A stretch of 64,000 nt of DNA from Crossiella cryophila (GCF_014204915.1 NZ_JACHMH010000001.1:4551501-4615500); one strand, 5' to 3'; positions 24,436 to 32,901 are shown, counted from the first letter of the stretch. Program-made: numbers and translations. The notes: generated by a model not told the origin, from the sequence alone.

Positions 24436-25805
24436 GCCAGGACCTGGTGCACCTCGTCTACCTGCTCGCCGCACTGTGCTTCATCCTGGCGCTCAAGGGA
24501 TTGAGCACACCCCGGCACGCCCGCACGGCCAACCTGGTCGGCGCCCTCGGCATGGTGTTCGCGGTGGCGATCGCCTTCGGCGACGGCCGGATCGGCAACG
24601 TGGGCTGGATCCTGGCCGCCATCGCACTCGGCGTGATCATCGGCATCCCGGCAGCCCGCGCGGTGAAGATGACCGCGATCCCGCAGATGGTGGCCCTGTT
24701 CAACGGCGTCGGCGGCGCGGCGGCGGCCCTGGTCGCGCTGACCGAATTCCTTGCCACCACCGGGAACGCGGGCATGCGCGCGGCCACCGTGTTCGGTGTG
24801 CTGGTCGGCTGCGTCAGCTTCTCCGGCAGCCTGGTCACCTTCCTCAAACTCCAGGAACTGATGACCACCCGGCCGGTGATCCTCCCTTATGGACGGTCCA
24901 CCGCGATCGGCGTCTCGGTGCTGTGCCTGGGCTTGGCCGTGGCCGTGGTGCCCACCGCCTCCACCGCGCTGGTGATCACGTTGTCGGTGGCCGGATTGCT
25001 GCTCGGCGTGCTGTTCGTGCTGCCGGTGGGTGGCGCGGACGTGCCGATCGCGATCTCGCTGCTCAACGCCTTCACCGGCCTGGCCGTGGCCGCCTCCGGC
25101 TACGTGCTCGGCAACACCCTGCTGATCGTGGCGGGCACCCTGGTCGGCGCCTCCGGCACGCTGCTCACCCGGATGATGGCCAAGGCCATGGGCCGCTCGC
25201 TGACCAATATCCTCTTCGGCGCGTTCACCCCGGCCGCGATCGGCGGTGACGGCGGACCGGCCGAGTCCAGGACGGTCCGCACCGGCACCCCTGAGGACAT
25301 CGCGATCATGCTCGGCTACGCCCGCACCGTGGTGGTCATCCCCGGCTACGGCCTGGCCGTGGCCCAGGCCCAGCACGTGGTGCGCGAACTCGCCGACCTG
25401 CTCGCCGGGCGCGGCGTGGAGGTCGCCTACGGCATCCACCCGGTCGCCGGGCGGATGCCGGGGCACATGAACGTGCTGCTGGCCGAGGCCGATGTGCCCT
25501 ACGCCCAGCTCAAGGAGATGGAGGAGGTCAACCCGCGGCTGGCCAGCACCGACGTCGCCCTGGTGATCGGCGCCAACGACGTGGTCAACCCGGCCGCCAG
25601 GGACCAGCCGGAGAGCCCGATCTACGGCATGCCGATCCTGGACGTGGACAAGGCCGACTCGGTGGTCTTCCTCAAACGCTCGATGCGGCCGGGGTTCGCC
25701 GGGATCGAGAACGAGCTGCTGTTCAACCCCAGGACCACGCTCCTTTTCGGTGACGCGAAGGACTCGCTGAGCAGCCTGGTGACCGCGGTGAAACAGCTCG
25801 CGTAA
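24432..25805 (+). CDS. pntB: NAD(P) transhydrogenase subunit beta
   Basis: A 457-residue subunit with about eight membrane helices in the first 260 residues and a C-terminal NADP-binding domain. Signature elements are IPQMVALFNGVGGAAA, LPVGGADVPIAISLLNAFTG, the GYGLAVAQAQ loop of the NADP domain, IHPVAGRMPGHMNVLLAEA and KRSMRPGFAGIENELLF. The set is complete and all three genes look intact, so the enzyme is presumably functional. Confidence 0.94.
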   Translation: MSQDLVHLVYLLAALCFILALKGLSTPRHARTANLVGALGMVFAVAIAFGDGRIGNVGWILAAIALGVIIGIPAARAVKMTAIPQMVALFNGVGGAAAALVALTEFLATTGNAGMRAATVFGVLVGCVSFSGSLVTFLKLQELMTTRPVILPYGRSTAIGVSVLCLGLAVAVVPTASTALVITLSVAGLLLGVLFVLPVGGADVPIAISLLNAFTGLAVAASGYVLGNTLLIVAGTLVGASGTLLTRMMAKAMGRSLTNILFGAFTPAAIGGDGGPAESRTVRTGTPEDIAIMLGYARTVVVIPGYGLAVAQAQHVVRELADLLAGRGVEVAYGIHPVAGRMPGHMNVLLAEADVPYAQLKEMEEVNPRLASTDVALVIGANDVVNPAARDQPESPIYGMPILDVDKADSVVFLKRSMRPGFAGIENELLFNPRTTLLFGDAKDSLSSLVTAVKQLA

Positions 25806-25816
25806 ATTCACCGCCC

Positions 25817-26629
25817 ATGATGGTTGCCGCCCGGGAGGCGTCGCTGGGCCCGATCCACCTCGGGCGGCTCACCGTCGACGCCGGCCGGGTGCCCGACGGC
25901 CGCACCAGCTACCAGGTGCTCCGCGACACCGTCACCGGCCGCCGCCGGATCCTGGACCTGGGCTGCGGCGACGGCCACCTGCTCGACCTGCTCGCCGGCG
26001 ACCGCCACCGCCGCCTGGCCGGGATCGACCTCACCGAGGAACCCCTGGCCCAGGCCCGCGAACGACCCGCGCTCAGCCGCGCCGCGCTCGCCCTGGCCAG
26101 CGCGCACGAACTGCCCTTCCCGGCGGACAGCTTCGACGCCTGCGTGTCCCACCTGGCCCTGGCCCAGCTCACCGACATCGACCGGGTGGCCGCCGAACTG
26201 GCCAGGGTGCTCGAACCCGGCGGCGTGCTCGCGGTGGTGCTCGGCGGCGCGGCCGTGCCCGGCACCGCCTACGAGGTGTTCAACGACCTCACCCGCTCGG
26301 TGCTGGACGAGGTGCCGGCCGACCGCAGGCAGCCCGTGCTCGGCGACCGCCGCACCCGCACCAGGGCGGGCCTGGACCAGGTGCTCGGCGCGACCGGCTT
26401 CGGCCCGGTGGACTGGCGCACCATCCGCCTTGACCTCACCGGCACCCTGGACGAGGTCTGGACCCGCATGATCGAGATCTACGACCTGGACCCCCTGGAC
26501 CCGGCCGCGCTGGCCACCCTGCGCCGCTGTTTCGACCACACCGTCACCGTGCTGGCCGACGGCCGGGTGCCCTGCGCGATGAACCTCCACCTGGCCGTGA
26601 CCTTCGCCCCCCATAGTTTCACTGGGTGA
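25817..26629 (+). CDS. SAM-dependent methyltransferase (type 11-like)
   Basis: A 270-residue methyltransferase. Motif I RILDLGCGDGHLL near residue 45, GIDLTEEPLAQAR for motif II, then LPFPADSFDACVSHLALAQL and ARVLEPGGVLAVVLGG. The C-terminal third, which should set substrate choice, matches nothing I recognise. It starts only 11 bp after pntB on the same strand and may be read through from that operon, though a functional link is not obvious. Confidence 0.8.
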   Translation: MMVAAREASLGPIHLGRLTVDAGRVPDGRTSYQVLRDTVTGRRRILDLGCGDGHLLDLLAGDRHRRLAGIDLTEEPLAQARERPALSRAALALASAHELPFPADSFDACVSHLALAQLTDIDRVAAELARVLEPGGVLAVVLGGAAVPGTAYEVFNDLTRSVLDEVPADRRQPVLGDRRTRTRAGLDQVLGATGFGPVDWRTIRLDLTGTLDEVWTRMIEIYDLDPLDPAALATLRRCFDHTVTVLADGRVPCAMNLHLAVTFAPHSFTG

Positions 26630-26673
26630 GCAGGAGGGTACGCTCCGCAAGCAAGCTGGAAACGGGGTGAGCT

Positions 26674-27006
26674 GTGACCAGGCCAGAGCAGGCCGAGGAC
26701 GATCCGGAACTGATCGTGCTCGCCGCCCTGCGCGACGCCGGCTGGGTCTTCCGACCCTGGGTGGAAGCAGGCCACACCCTGGGCCTGGCAGGCTCGTTCA
26801 CCGACCGCGACTACACCGACGCGGTCTTCATCGCCGACCGCGACGACGCCCGAGCAGTCCGCCTACTGGCCGACCAACCCGGCGCCAAGGGCGGCGTGGT
26901 CTGGGACTTCTCCGGCAGCCTGCGCGAAGTAGTGGCGGAACTGATCGCCCTGCCCGCCCCCCACACCCGCCTGGCCCCGCAGCTGGTCATCGCCAAATGG
27001 CCGTGA
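26674..27006 (+). CDS. Conserved actinobacterial protein of unknown function
   Basis: A 110-residue acidic soluble protein (MTRPEQAEDDPELIVLAALRDAGWVFRPW) with no membrane segment or known motif. The regular alternation of strands and helices (DYTDAVFIADRDDARAVRLLADQ, GGVVWDFSGSLREVVAELIAL) and sensible codon use suggest a genuine gene. GTG start. It lies 13 bp before the MarR gene and is probably co-transcribed with it. I cannot name a function. Confidence 0.6.
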   Translation: MTRPEQAEDDPELIVLAALRDAGWVFRPWVEAGHTLGLAGSFTDRDYTDAVFIADRDDARAVRLLADQPGAKGGVVWDFSGSLREVVAELIALPAPHTRLAPQLVIAKWP

Positions 27007-27019
27007 TCCATACTTGGGT

Positions 27020-27460
27020 ATGGCCGAGCAGCCGACGGTGGCGGACTCCACCACCCTGATGCTGGTGACAGTCGGCCGCCTCCTGAGCCGCCGAGTAGAC
27101 GAAGAACTAGCCACCCAAGGCCTCACCCTGCGCCACCTCGGCGCGCTGGGTCACCTGTCGCATCGGCCTGATCTGTCCTATTCGGACCTGGCTCGTCGGG
27201 CCGGGGTCACCACGCAGAGCATGCATACGACGGTGCGCGCGCTGGAGGAGCAGGGGGCGGTGGTGCGGGTGCTGGCGGGGCATGGGCACGCGGCTCGGCT
27301 GGAGATCACCGAGCATGGGCGGGGGATGCTCGCGCGGATGGCGGAGGCGGCGGTGCGGTTGGATGAGGAGTTGTTGGGGGAGTTGAGCGCGGAGCAGGTG
27401 GCGGGGTTGCGGGCGGGGTTGGCGGCGCTGGCGACGGTGCCGCGGCGGTTGGGGCTGTGA
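27020..27460 (+). CDS. MarR-family transcriptional regulator
   Basis: A 146-residue winged-helix regulator: LTLRHLGALGHLSHRPDLSYSDLARRAGVTTQSMHTTVRALEEQGAVVRV holds the HTH at about residues 35-85, followed by the wing AARLEITEHGRGML. The ATG at 27020 (MAEQPT) is taken rather than the upstream TTG. The 3' half uses visibly more G/T-ending codons than neighbours. The gene runs into the repeat array that begins about 140 bp past its stop. Confidence 0.85.
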   Translation: MAEQPTVADSTTLMLVTVGRLLSRRVDEELATQGLTLRHLGALGHLSHRPDLSYSDLARRAGVTTQSMHTTVRALEEQGAVVRVLAGHGHAARLEITEHGRGMLARMAEAAVRLDEELLGELSAEQVAGLRAGLAALATVPRRLGL

Positions 27461-27601
27461 TCGCTTGACCGGGGCGCGCTCGCAGACGGCTCGACTCGTC
27501 TGCTGGTTCGGCTGACGGCTCGGCTCGCCTGCTGGTTCGCCCGCTCACCCTCCTGCTCGCTCGCCCGCCCGGTTGTGCTTGTTGGCTGCGGTTCTGGCTG
27601 T

Positions 27602-28236
27602 CTACCGACCGGTCGGTAGTGGCGCTGGCTGCCGTATCTGCTCACCGACCGAACGGTTGGTTGGGCTGCTGACCACCGTTCCGTTCGCCGACCGAATGGT
27701 TGGTTGGCGTGTTGGTCGCTGTTCCGCGCGCCGACCGAACGGTTGGTCGGGCGGCTAGCTGCCACTCCGCTCGTCGACCGACCGGTTGGTTGGGACGCAG
27801 ACCGTGATCCCGCTCGTCGACCGAACGGTTGGTCGGGATGGTGGTCGCTGTTTTGCTCGCCGACCGAATGGTTGGTAGAGGTTGCTGACCGCTGTGCTGC
27901 TTGCCGACCGAACGGTTGGTTGGGGTGCTGGCGACCGTTTCGCTCTTCGACCGAGCGACCGAGCGACCGAGCGACCGAGCGACCGAGCGACCGAGCGGTT
28001 GGTTGGTCGGGTGTTGATCGCGGCCCCGCTTGCCGATCGACCGGGCGGTGGGGGTGTTGACCGCTGCCTCGCTTGCCGACCGAATGGTTGGTTGGGGTGT
28101 TGACTACCGCCCCGTTCATCAACCGAACGGTCGGTCGGGGCGTTGGGGACTGTTCCGTGTGCCGACCGAATGGTCGGTAGGGGCTGCTGATCGCCGCCCC
28201 GCACGCAGCACGCAGCACGCCGACCGACCGGGTGGT
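27602..28236. repeat. Array of about 14 tandem 43-bp units with palindromic core
   Basis: Each unit carries the core ACCGAAYGGTTGGTTGGG or a close variant, a near-palindrome (ACCG/CGGT around AA). Core start positions are 27606, 27648, 27691, 27734, 27777, 27820, 27863, 27907, 27990, 28040, 28079, 28122, 28165 and 28227. Spacing is 42-44 bp for most; the 83-bp gap before 27990 equals 43 plus five extra copies of an 8-bp repeat. The outer 25 bases are less conserved (GTTCCGCTCGCCG before each core). The first unit is a perfect 18-bp palindrome CTACCGACCGGTCGGTAG. The period is not a multiple of three, arguing against coding. Confidence 0.85.
27949..27996. repeat. Six copies of the octamer GACCGAGC
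   Basis: Perfect head-to-tail copies at 27949, 27957, 27965, 27973, 27981 and 27989, ending in GGTTGGTTGG. It is an expansion of the left arm of one 43-bp unit, most simply explained by strand slippage. Confidence 0.9.
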
Positions 28237-28308
28237 TGGCGCGCGTGACCCTCGGCCGACCAGTCCCAGCGGTCGCGATCCGCCGGGGCCGGTCACCGAG
28301 TCACCCGA

Positions 28309-28992
28309 TCACCCGGTGCGCGCCGCCACCGAGAGCAGGTTCCGCAACTCCGCCCGCATCGGCTCGAACTCCGCCATCGACGCCGCGGTCAGTTCCGGCC
28401 CGGCCAGTTCCGGGCTGCCCGTGCCGAACGGCGGACGCGGCGCGAACTCCAGATCCAGCTCGGTCCGCCGCGCCACCTCGACCCCGCGCAACTCGGCCAG
28501 CACCTGCAACCCGGCCTCGAACGAACCGGTCACGGGGCCCGCGGTCCACAGGTTGCCGTCGCGGACGACCTGGCCGCCCTCGACCGGGATCGCGCCGATC
28601 AGCGGCAACATGTCGGTGAGGTGGAAGTTCGTGGTGGCTCGTTTTCCGTTGAGCAGGCCGGCGAGGCCGGGCAGGAAGGTGCCGCCGCAGATGGCGATCA
28701 CGTGCTTGGCGCGGCCGGCTGCCTTGGCGAAGAAGTCGATCACCTCTGGGTCGCCGAGGACCTCGCCGCTGATCGCGCCGACGGCCAGCACGTCCAGGTC
28801 CTCCGGGCAGTCGGCGAAGGTGGTGGTGGGGGTGGTGGGGAAGGTCGGCAGGCCGATGACTGGCTCGCGGTCCTTCCACAGCAGGTGCAGTTCCACGTCC
28901 GGCTGGATGCCGAGCACGGTGTGCACGCCGAGGATGTCGCACACGAAGTAACCAGGGGAAACGAGGATGCCAACGGTGAGTTTCTTGGGCAA
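28309..28992 (-). CDS. DJ-1/PfpI-family protein
   Basis: A 227-residue member of the DJ-1/PfpI superfamily. The nucleophile elbow has Cys in IAICGGTFLP, with conserved acid in the N-terminal part (SPGYFVCDILGVH). The pattern GLLNGKRATTNFHLTDMLP matches isonitrile-hydratase-like and GlxA-type sensor domains, where H-W or N-F follows the threonines. No HTH is attached, so it is an enzyme or stress protein rather than a regulator. It is convergent with the MarR gene across the repeat array. Confidence 0.78.
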   Translation of the reverse strand: MPKKLTVGILVSPGYFVCDILGVHTVLGIQPDVELHLLWKDREPVIGLPTFPTTPTTTFADCPEDLDVLAVGAISGEVLGDPEVIDFFAKAAGRAKHVIAICGGTFLPGLAGLLNGKRATTNFHLTDMLPLIGAIPVEGGQVVRDGNLWTAGPVTGSFEAGLQVLAELRGVEVARRTELDLEFAPRPPFGTGSPELAGPELTAASMAEFEPMRAELRNLLSVAARTG

Positions 28993-29107
28993 GGAGTCCT
29001 CCGGGGCCGACGGGATCTATCAGTCAGACTGTAAGTTAGCCTGAAAGTGGAGTCGCTGGCACCCCCTGAACTCGCTAGCCTCGCGGCACCGGCTTCCGGG
29101 AGGTTCC

Positions 29108-30064
29108 GTGCGCAGACTGACCGTCCCGATCCTGCTGCTGTTCGCCGTGGCGGCCTGCTCGGACCCCGCCCCGCCCGGACCCGGGTCCAGCACGACCAGT
29201 GCGGTGACCGAGGCGCCCTCTCCACTCACCGGACTGCCGGTGGCCGCCGGCAAACCGGTGCTCGCGGTCAAGATCGACAATCTGGCGGCTGCCCGGCCAC
29301 AGACCGGGCTCACCCAGGCCGATCTGCTCTACCTCGAACCGGTGGAGGGTGGGCTGACCCGGTTTGTCGCGGTGTTCAGTTCCCGGCTGCCTGCCTCGGT
29401 CGGGCCGGTGCGCAGCGCCCGGGAGACCGATCTCGAACTGCTGCAACACTTTCAGCGACCCGCGCTGGCCTACTCCGGTGCGGCGGCCGAGGTCGCGCAG
29501 CGGGTGGCCGCCGCACCGCTGATCCCGGTGCCGCCGGACAAGGCACCCGGCGCGTACACCCGGGACTCCCGGCGCAGCGCCCCGCACAACACCTACGCCG
29601 ATCCGGCGAAGCTGCTCGCCGCCGCTCCCGGCGCGGGCGCGGTGCGGGACATCGGGTTCCGGTTCGGGCCGGCGCCCGAGGGTGGTGCGGAGACCTCTCA
29701 GCACGTGGTGCGTTATCCGGCCGCCGTGGTCGCGCTGGACTACAACCCGCAGGACCAGCGCTGGCGGGTCGGCCTGGACGGCGCGCCGCTGGCCGCGGCC
29801 GAGGGCGGGGCGGTCAGCGTGCGCACCGTGGTGGTGCAGAAGGTGATCGTGCGCAGCTCGGGTTCGCAGGACAGCCGGGGGAGTGGGTCGCCGTTCGCCC
29901 AGACGGTCGGCTCCGGTGACGTGACCGTGTTGCGGGACGGGCGGTCCTACCCGGGCCGGTGGTCACGCCCCGCCGCCGACGGTGGGACCACGTTCACCCA
30001 ACCGGGCGGTCAGCCGCTGCCCTTCGCTACTGGACCAATCCTGGTGTTGCTTGTACCAGCATGA
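29108..30064 (+). CDS. DUF3048 lipoprotein
   Basis: A 318-residue exported lipoprotein. The signal peptide MRRLTVPILLLFAVAAC ends in a lipobox with Cys17. After a Pro/Ser/Thr-rich spacer, the DUF3048 domain begins (SPLTGLPVAAGKPVLAVKIDNLAAARPQTGLTQADLLYLEPVEGGLTRFVAVF) and continues with the typical VGPVRSARETDLELL and SAPHNTYADPAKLL. The YerB-like family is surface-attached with unknown function, perhaps cell-wall related. GTG start with GGAGG 7 bases upstream. It stands alone. Confidence 0.85.
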   Translation: MRRLTVPILLLFAVAACSDPAPPGPGSSTTSAVTEAPSPLTGLPVAAGKPVLAVKIDNLAAARPQTGLTQADLLYLEPVEGGLTRFVAVFSSRLPASVGPVRSARETDLELLQHFQRPALAYSGAAAEVAQRVAAAPLIPVPPDKAPGAYTRDSRRSAPHNTYADPAKLLAAAPGAGAVRDIGFRFGPAPEGGAETSQHVVRYPAAVVALDYNPQDQRWRVGLDGAPLAAAEGGAVSVRTVVVQKVIVRSSGSQDSRGSGSPFAQTVGSGDVTVLRDGRSYPGRWSRPAADGGTTFTQPGGQPLPFATGPILVLLVPA

Positions 30065-30188
30065 ACCGTGTGACGCAGCACCTATGAGGCCGATCGGGCG
30101 ATGACTGGCCGGTAACTCCAGGCTGGCGGGTAGATGTGTTGTCCGGCAAAGGAAGTCGGGGCGGCCGGTGGAGGATGGGTAGGTCGTG

Positions 30189-30362
30189 ATGCAGCACAGT
30201 GTGGCCCAGCAGGACGGGATGGCCACCCGCGAGGAACTCCTGGCCGCGGCCAGGAAGGTGGTGGAGTTGTTCGTGCCGGACACCATCGCCGAGATGCTGG
30301 ACGAGATCCAGCACCGCGCGCACAACCCGGCCGTGCCGACTCAGGCCACGGCCCGGGACTGA
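30189..30362 (+). CDS. Small acidic protein of unknown function (57 residues)
   Basis: ATG at 30189 opens a 57-residue frame, MQHSVAQQDGMATREELL onwards, with a strongly amphipathic middle (AARKVVELFVPDTIAEMLDEIQ) and a polar tail. Upstream GGAGG at 30171 is 13 bases from the ATG and 10 from an in-frame GTG at 30186. Codon choice at third positions is GC-rich as in real genes nearby. I do not recognise a family; it could be a small regulator or partner protein. Confidence 0.55.
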   Translation: MQHSVAQQDGMATREELLAAARKVVELFVPDTIAEMLDEIQHRAHNPAVPTQATARD

Positions 30363-30388
30363 CCGGATCTCGTTTCCGCGCAACGGTT

Positions 30389-31789
30389 TCAGCGCAACGT
30401 CGCGTAGGCGGCCGCGAGCCGCCGCACCCCCTCGCCGAGCACCTCTGGCGCTGCCGCGCCGAAGGTCAGCCGCAGGTGCGGGGCCGGTGGTTCGGCGGGG
30501 TACCAGGGTCGGCCGGGGAACACCACGACGCCGTGCGCGGCGGCCGCGGTGGTCAGTGCCTGGTCGTCCACGCCGTCGGGCAGCCGGGCCCACAGGTGCA
30601 GGCCGCCGCGCGGTACCACGGCCAGGGTGAACTCGGGCAGGTGCTGGGCCAGCGCGGACAGCAGCGCGTCCCGGCGGGCCAGCAGTTCGGTGCGCAGGGT
30701 GCGCTGGTGCCTGGCCCAGGCCGGCGAGGCGACGAACTCCAGCGCGGCCTCCTGTAGCGGGCCGGAGACGAAGAAGTCGTCGGCGACCCTGGCGCTGCGG
30801 ATCCGCGCGCCCGCCGCGCCGCGGGCACCGATCGCGGCCACCCGCAGTCCGGGCGCGCCGGCCTTGGTGAGCGAGCGCAGGTGCACCACGTGGCCGTGGA
30901 GGTCCTCGGCGACCAGTGGCGGCGGGTGTTCGCCTTCCAGGACCAGGTCCCTGGCCCAATCGTCCTCCAGGATGAACGCCCTGGCGGCGCGGGCGGCGGC
31001 GAGCACCTCGGCGCGGCGGTGCGGGGCGAGGATGGCGCCGTGCGGGTTGGCGTAGGCGGGCTGGCAGTAGAACACCTTGGCGCCGGTGCGCTCGAACGCG
31101 GCGGCCAGCAGGTCGGGGCGCACGCCGTCGGCGTCGACCGGCACGCCGACCACGCGCAGCCCGAAGGTGCGCGCGGCGGCCATCACGCCGAGGTAGGTCG
31201 GGGCCTCGACCAGGACGGTGTCGCCGGGCACGCACAGCGCGCGCAACGCGGTGCCCAGTCCGGACTGGCCGCCGGGGCAGACCACCATGTCCCCGGCACG
31301 CAACGCGCCGCCGGCCTGCCGGGCGAACCAGGCCCGTAGTTCGACCCGCCCCTCCACTGGTCCGCGTTCCCAGGCTGAGGGCCGCCGGGCCGCCCTGGAC
31401 AGGGCCGCGCCGAGCGCGTTGACCGGTTGCAGGGAGGCGTCGAGGTAGCCGGCGGTGAGCGCGATCAGTTCGGGGCGGGGCATGGCCAGGAGTTCGGGCA
31501 GCGCGTCCTCGCCGGAGCGGCGTTCGCCCAGGGCCACCGCCTGCCAGGACAGGTCGGCCACCTCGGTAACGCCGGTGACGCGGGCGGCCACGTAACTGCC
31601 CTTGCCGGGCCGCACCTCGACCAGGCCCTCACTGGCCAGCCGGCGAATCGCCCGTTGTGCGGTGACCGGCGAGATGTGGTGCCTGGCCATGAGATCCCGC
31701 ACTGACGGCAGTCGCGCGCCCGGCGCGGCGGCAGTGACGTGCGCCCGCAGCTCTTGGATAACACGACGCGCGGCGTTATCGTCATTCAT
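30389..31789 (-). CDS. MocR-type regulator (GntR HTH plus aminotransferase domain)
   Basis: A 466-residue protein. The N-terminal GntR winged helix is at residues 1-75 (ARLPSVRDLMARHHISPVTAQRAIRRLASEGLVEVRPGKGSYV). From about 110 follows a class I aminotransferase fold with CPGGQSGLGTALRALCVPGDTVLVEAPTYLGV, the cofactor Asp in FILEDDWARD and the PLP lysine in HLRSLTKAGAPGLR. MocR proteins sense amino-acid or pyridoxal-derived ligands. It is divergent from the EamA transporter gene with start codons overlapping by two bases; four GATAAC half-sites flank the starts, implying control of both. Confidence 0.88.
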   Translation of the reverse strand: MNDDNAARRVIQELRAHVTAAAPGARLPSVRDLMARHHISPVTAQRAIRRLASEGLVEVRPGKGSYVAARVTGVTEVADLSWQAVALGERRSGEDALPELLAMPRPELIALTAGYLDASLQPVNALGAALSRAARRPSAWERGPVEGRVELRAWFARQAGGALRAGDMVVCPGGQSGLGTALRALCVPGDTVLVEAPTYLGVMAAARTFGLRVVGVPVDADGVRPDLLAAAFERTGAKVFYCQPAYANPHGAILAPHRRAEVLAAARAARAFILEDDWARDLVLEGEHPPPLVAEDLHGHVVHLRSLTKAGAPGLRVAAIGARGAAGARIRSARVADDFFVSGPLQEAALEFVASPAWARHQRTLRTELLARRDALLSALAQHLPEFTLAVVPRGGLHLWARLPDGVDDQALTTAAAAHGVVVFPGRPWYPAEPPAPHLRLTFGAAAPEVLGEGVRRLAAAYATLR

Positions 31790-31828
31790 GAGGGACAAGA
31801 GTAACGTTATCGGCAAGAACCGGATAAC
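31757..31828. promoter_or_regulatory. Four GATAAC/GTTATC half-sites at the MocR/EamA divergent start
   Basis: GATAAC at 31757-31762, GTTATC at 31775-31780, GTTATC at 31806-31811 and GATAAC at 31823-31828. They form two inverted pairs with spacers of 12 and 11 bp, one on each side of the overlapping start codons. This is the likely MocR binding region. Confidence 0.6.
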
Positions 31829-32741
31829 GGGCGGCTTCCTGCTCGGCGCGCTGGGCGTGCTGGCCTTCAGCCTGTCGTTGCCGCTGACCCGGCTCGCGGT
31901 GGCCGAGCTGAACCCCTGGTTCGTGGCCTTCGGCCGGGCCGCGGTGGCAGGCACGCTGGCCCTCGGCTATCTGTGGATCACCGGCTGGCAGCGGCTGAAC
32001 CGGGCCCAGGTCAAGCGATTGCTGCTGGTCGGACTCGGTGTGGTGGTCGGCTTCCCGCTGTTCACCTCGCTCGCGCTGACCGTGCAGACCGCCTCGCACG
32101 GCGCGGTGGTCATCGCGGTGCTGCCCGCCGCCACCGCGGTCTGGGCGGTGCTGCGCGCGGGCGAGCGGCCGACCCGGCGGTTCTGGCTCTCCAGCGGCGC
32201 GGGCCTGCTCGCGGTGCTGGTGTTCGTGGCCACCGCGGGCGGGCTCAGCGGCGGCTTCGAGGTCGCGGATCTGTTGCTGCTGGCCGCGGTGGTGTTGTGC
32301 GGACTGGGTTACGCCGAGGGCGGCGCGCTGGCCCGCGATCTCGGCGGCGCGCGCACGATCTGCTGGGCCCTGGTCGTCTCACTGCCGCTGACCCTGCCCG
32401 CCACCGTGCTCGCCGCGCTGCCGATCGTGCCCGGCGCGGTGAGCTGGCAGGCCTGGGCGAGTTTCGGCTACGTCAGCATGGTGTCGATGTTCCTCGGCTT
32501 CTTCGCCTGGTACGCCGGACTCGCCCGCGGCGGGGTGGCCAGGGTCGGTCAGGTGCAGCTCGCCCAGCCGGTGCTCGGCCTTGGCTGGGCGGCGTTGCTG
32601 CTGGGTGAGGAGATCGGCGTGTTCACCGCTGGCATGGCCGTACTGGTGCTGTTGTGCGTGGTACTCACCCAAAGGAGCCGTGCGATTACTCCTTCGGTGC
32701 GGGTCGATCGACCGTCACCACAGGTGGCACAACGGTTCTAG
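31788..32741 (+). CDS. EamA/DMT-family transporter
   Basis: A 317-residue membrane protein with ten predicted helices in two EamA repeats, beginning GGFLLGALGVLAFSLSLPLTRLAVAELNPWFVAFGRA and with the second copy from about VADLLLLAAVVLCGLGYAEGGAL. The family exports or imports amino acids and small metabolites. The ATG at 31788 is the only sensible start and lies inside the divergent regulator's start codon region, so the transporter mRNA must start within or upstream of the regulator's coding region. A strong hairpin lies downstream. Confidence 0.83.
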   Translation: MRDKSNVIGKNRITGGFLLGALGVLAFSLSLPLTRLAVAELNPWFVAFGRAAVAGTLALGYLWITGWQRLNRAQVKRLLLVGLGVVVGFPLFTSLALTVQTASHGAVVIAVLPAATAVWAVLRAGERPTRRFWLSSGAGLLAVLVFVATAGGLSGGFEVADLLLLAAVVLCGLGYAEGGALARDLGGARTICWALVVSLPLTLPATVLAALPIVPGAVSWQAWASFGYVSMVSMFLGFFAWYAGLARGGVARVGQVQLAQPVLGLGWAALLLGEEIGVFTAGMAVLVLLCVVLTQRSRAITPSVRVDRPSPQVAQRF

Positions 32742-32851
32742 GGTTGCTCTCAGCGGGTGGGGAGCGAAGAGGCGACTGGGGGTTTTCTTCGCCGAGAGCC
32801 GCTGAGACGTCGTGGGTCCGGGCGGGACGCACGACGAGACGGCGGCGGTGT

Positions 32852-32883
32852 CCGCGTGTGCCCTTGGCGAAGGGCGCACGCGG
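32852..32883. terminator. Strong hairpin between convergent EamA and RidA genes
   Basis: Arms CCGCGTGTGCCCTT and AAGGGCGCACGCGG (14 bp, one mismatch, G-T compatible) around a GGCG loop. There is no T-tract, but position between two converging stop codons and symmetry suggest a two-way terminator of the kind common in high-GC genomes. Confidence 0.6.
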
Positions 32884-32901
32884 CACCATCCGCGGGGGTG
32901 T

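Larger units (their letters stand above)
27461..28308. other. 848-bp gene-free region between convergent genes, filled with tandem repeats
   Basis: Open frames here are by-products of repeats lacking stops. 27485-27510 and 27514-27539 are a 26-bp direct repeat (GACGGCTCGRCTCG start, two mismatches). From 27602 to 28236 runs the 43-bp palindrome-bearing array described separately. The last 70 bases before the DJ-1 gene end hold nothing recognisable. Confidence 0.7.

Noticed and set aside
27602-28236. CRISPR array
   Set aside because: The repeats have no unique spacers of constant length, the conserved part is a palindrome with degenerate flanks at 43-bp period, and no cas gene is in the window.
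27178-28296. 372-residue minus-strand frame full of PTNHSVG/NQPFGRR repeats
   Set aside because: It is the translation of the palindromic array; the 43-bp period shifts frame each unit and there is no start signal or domain.
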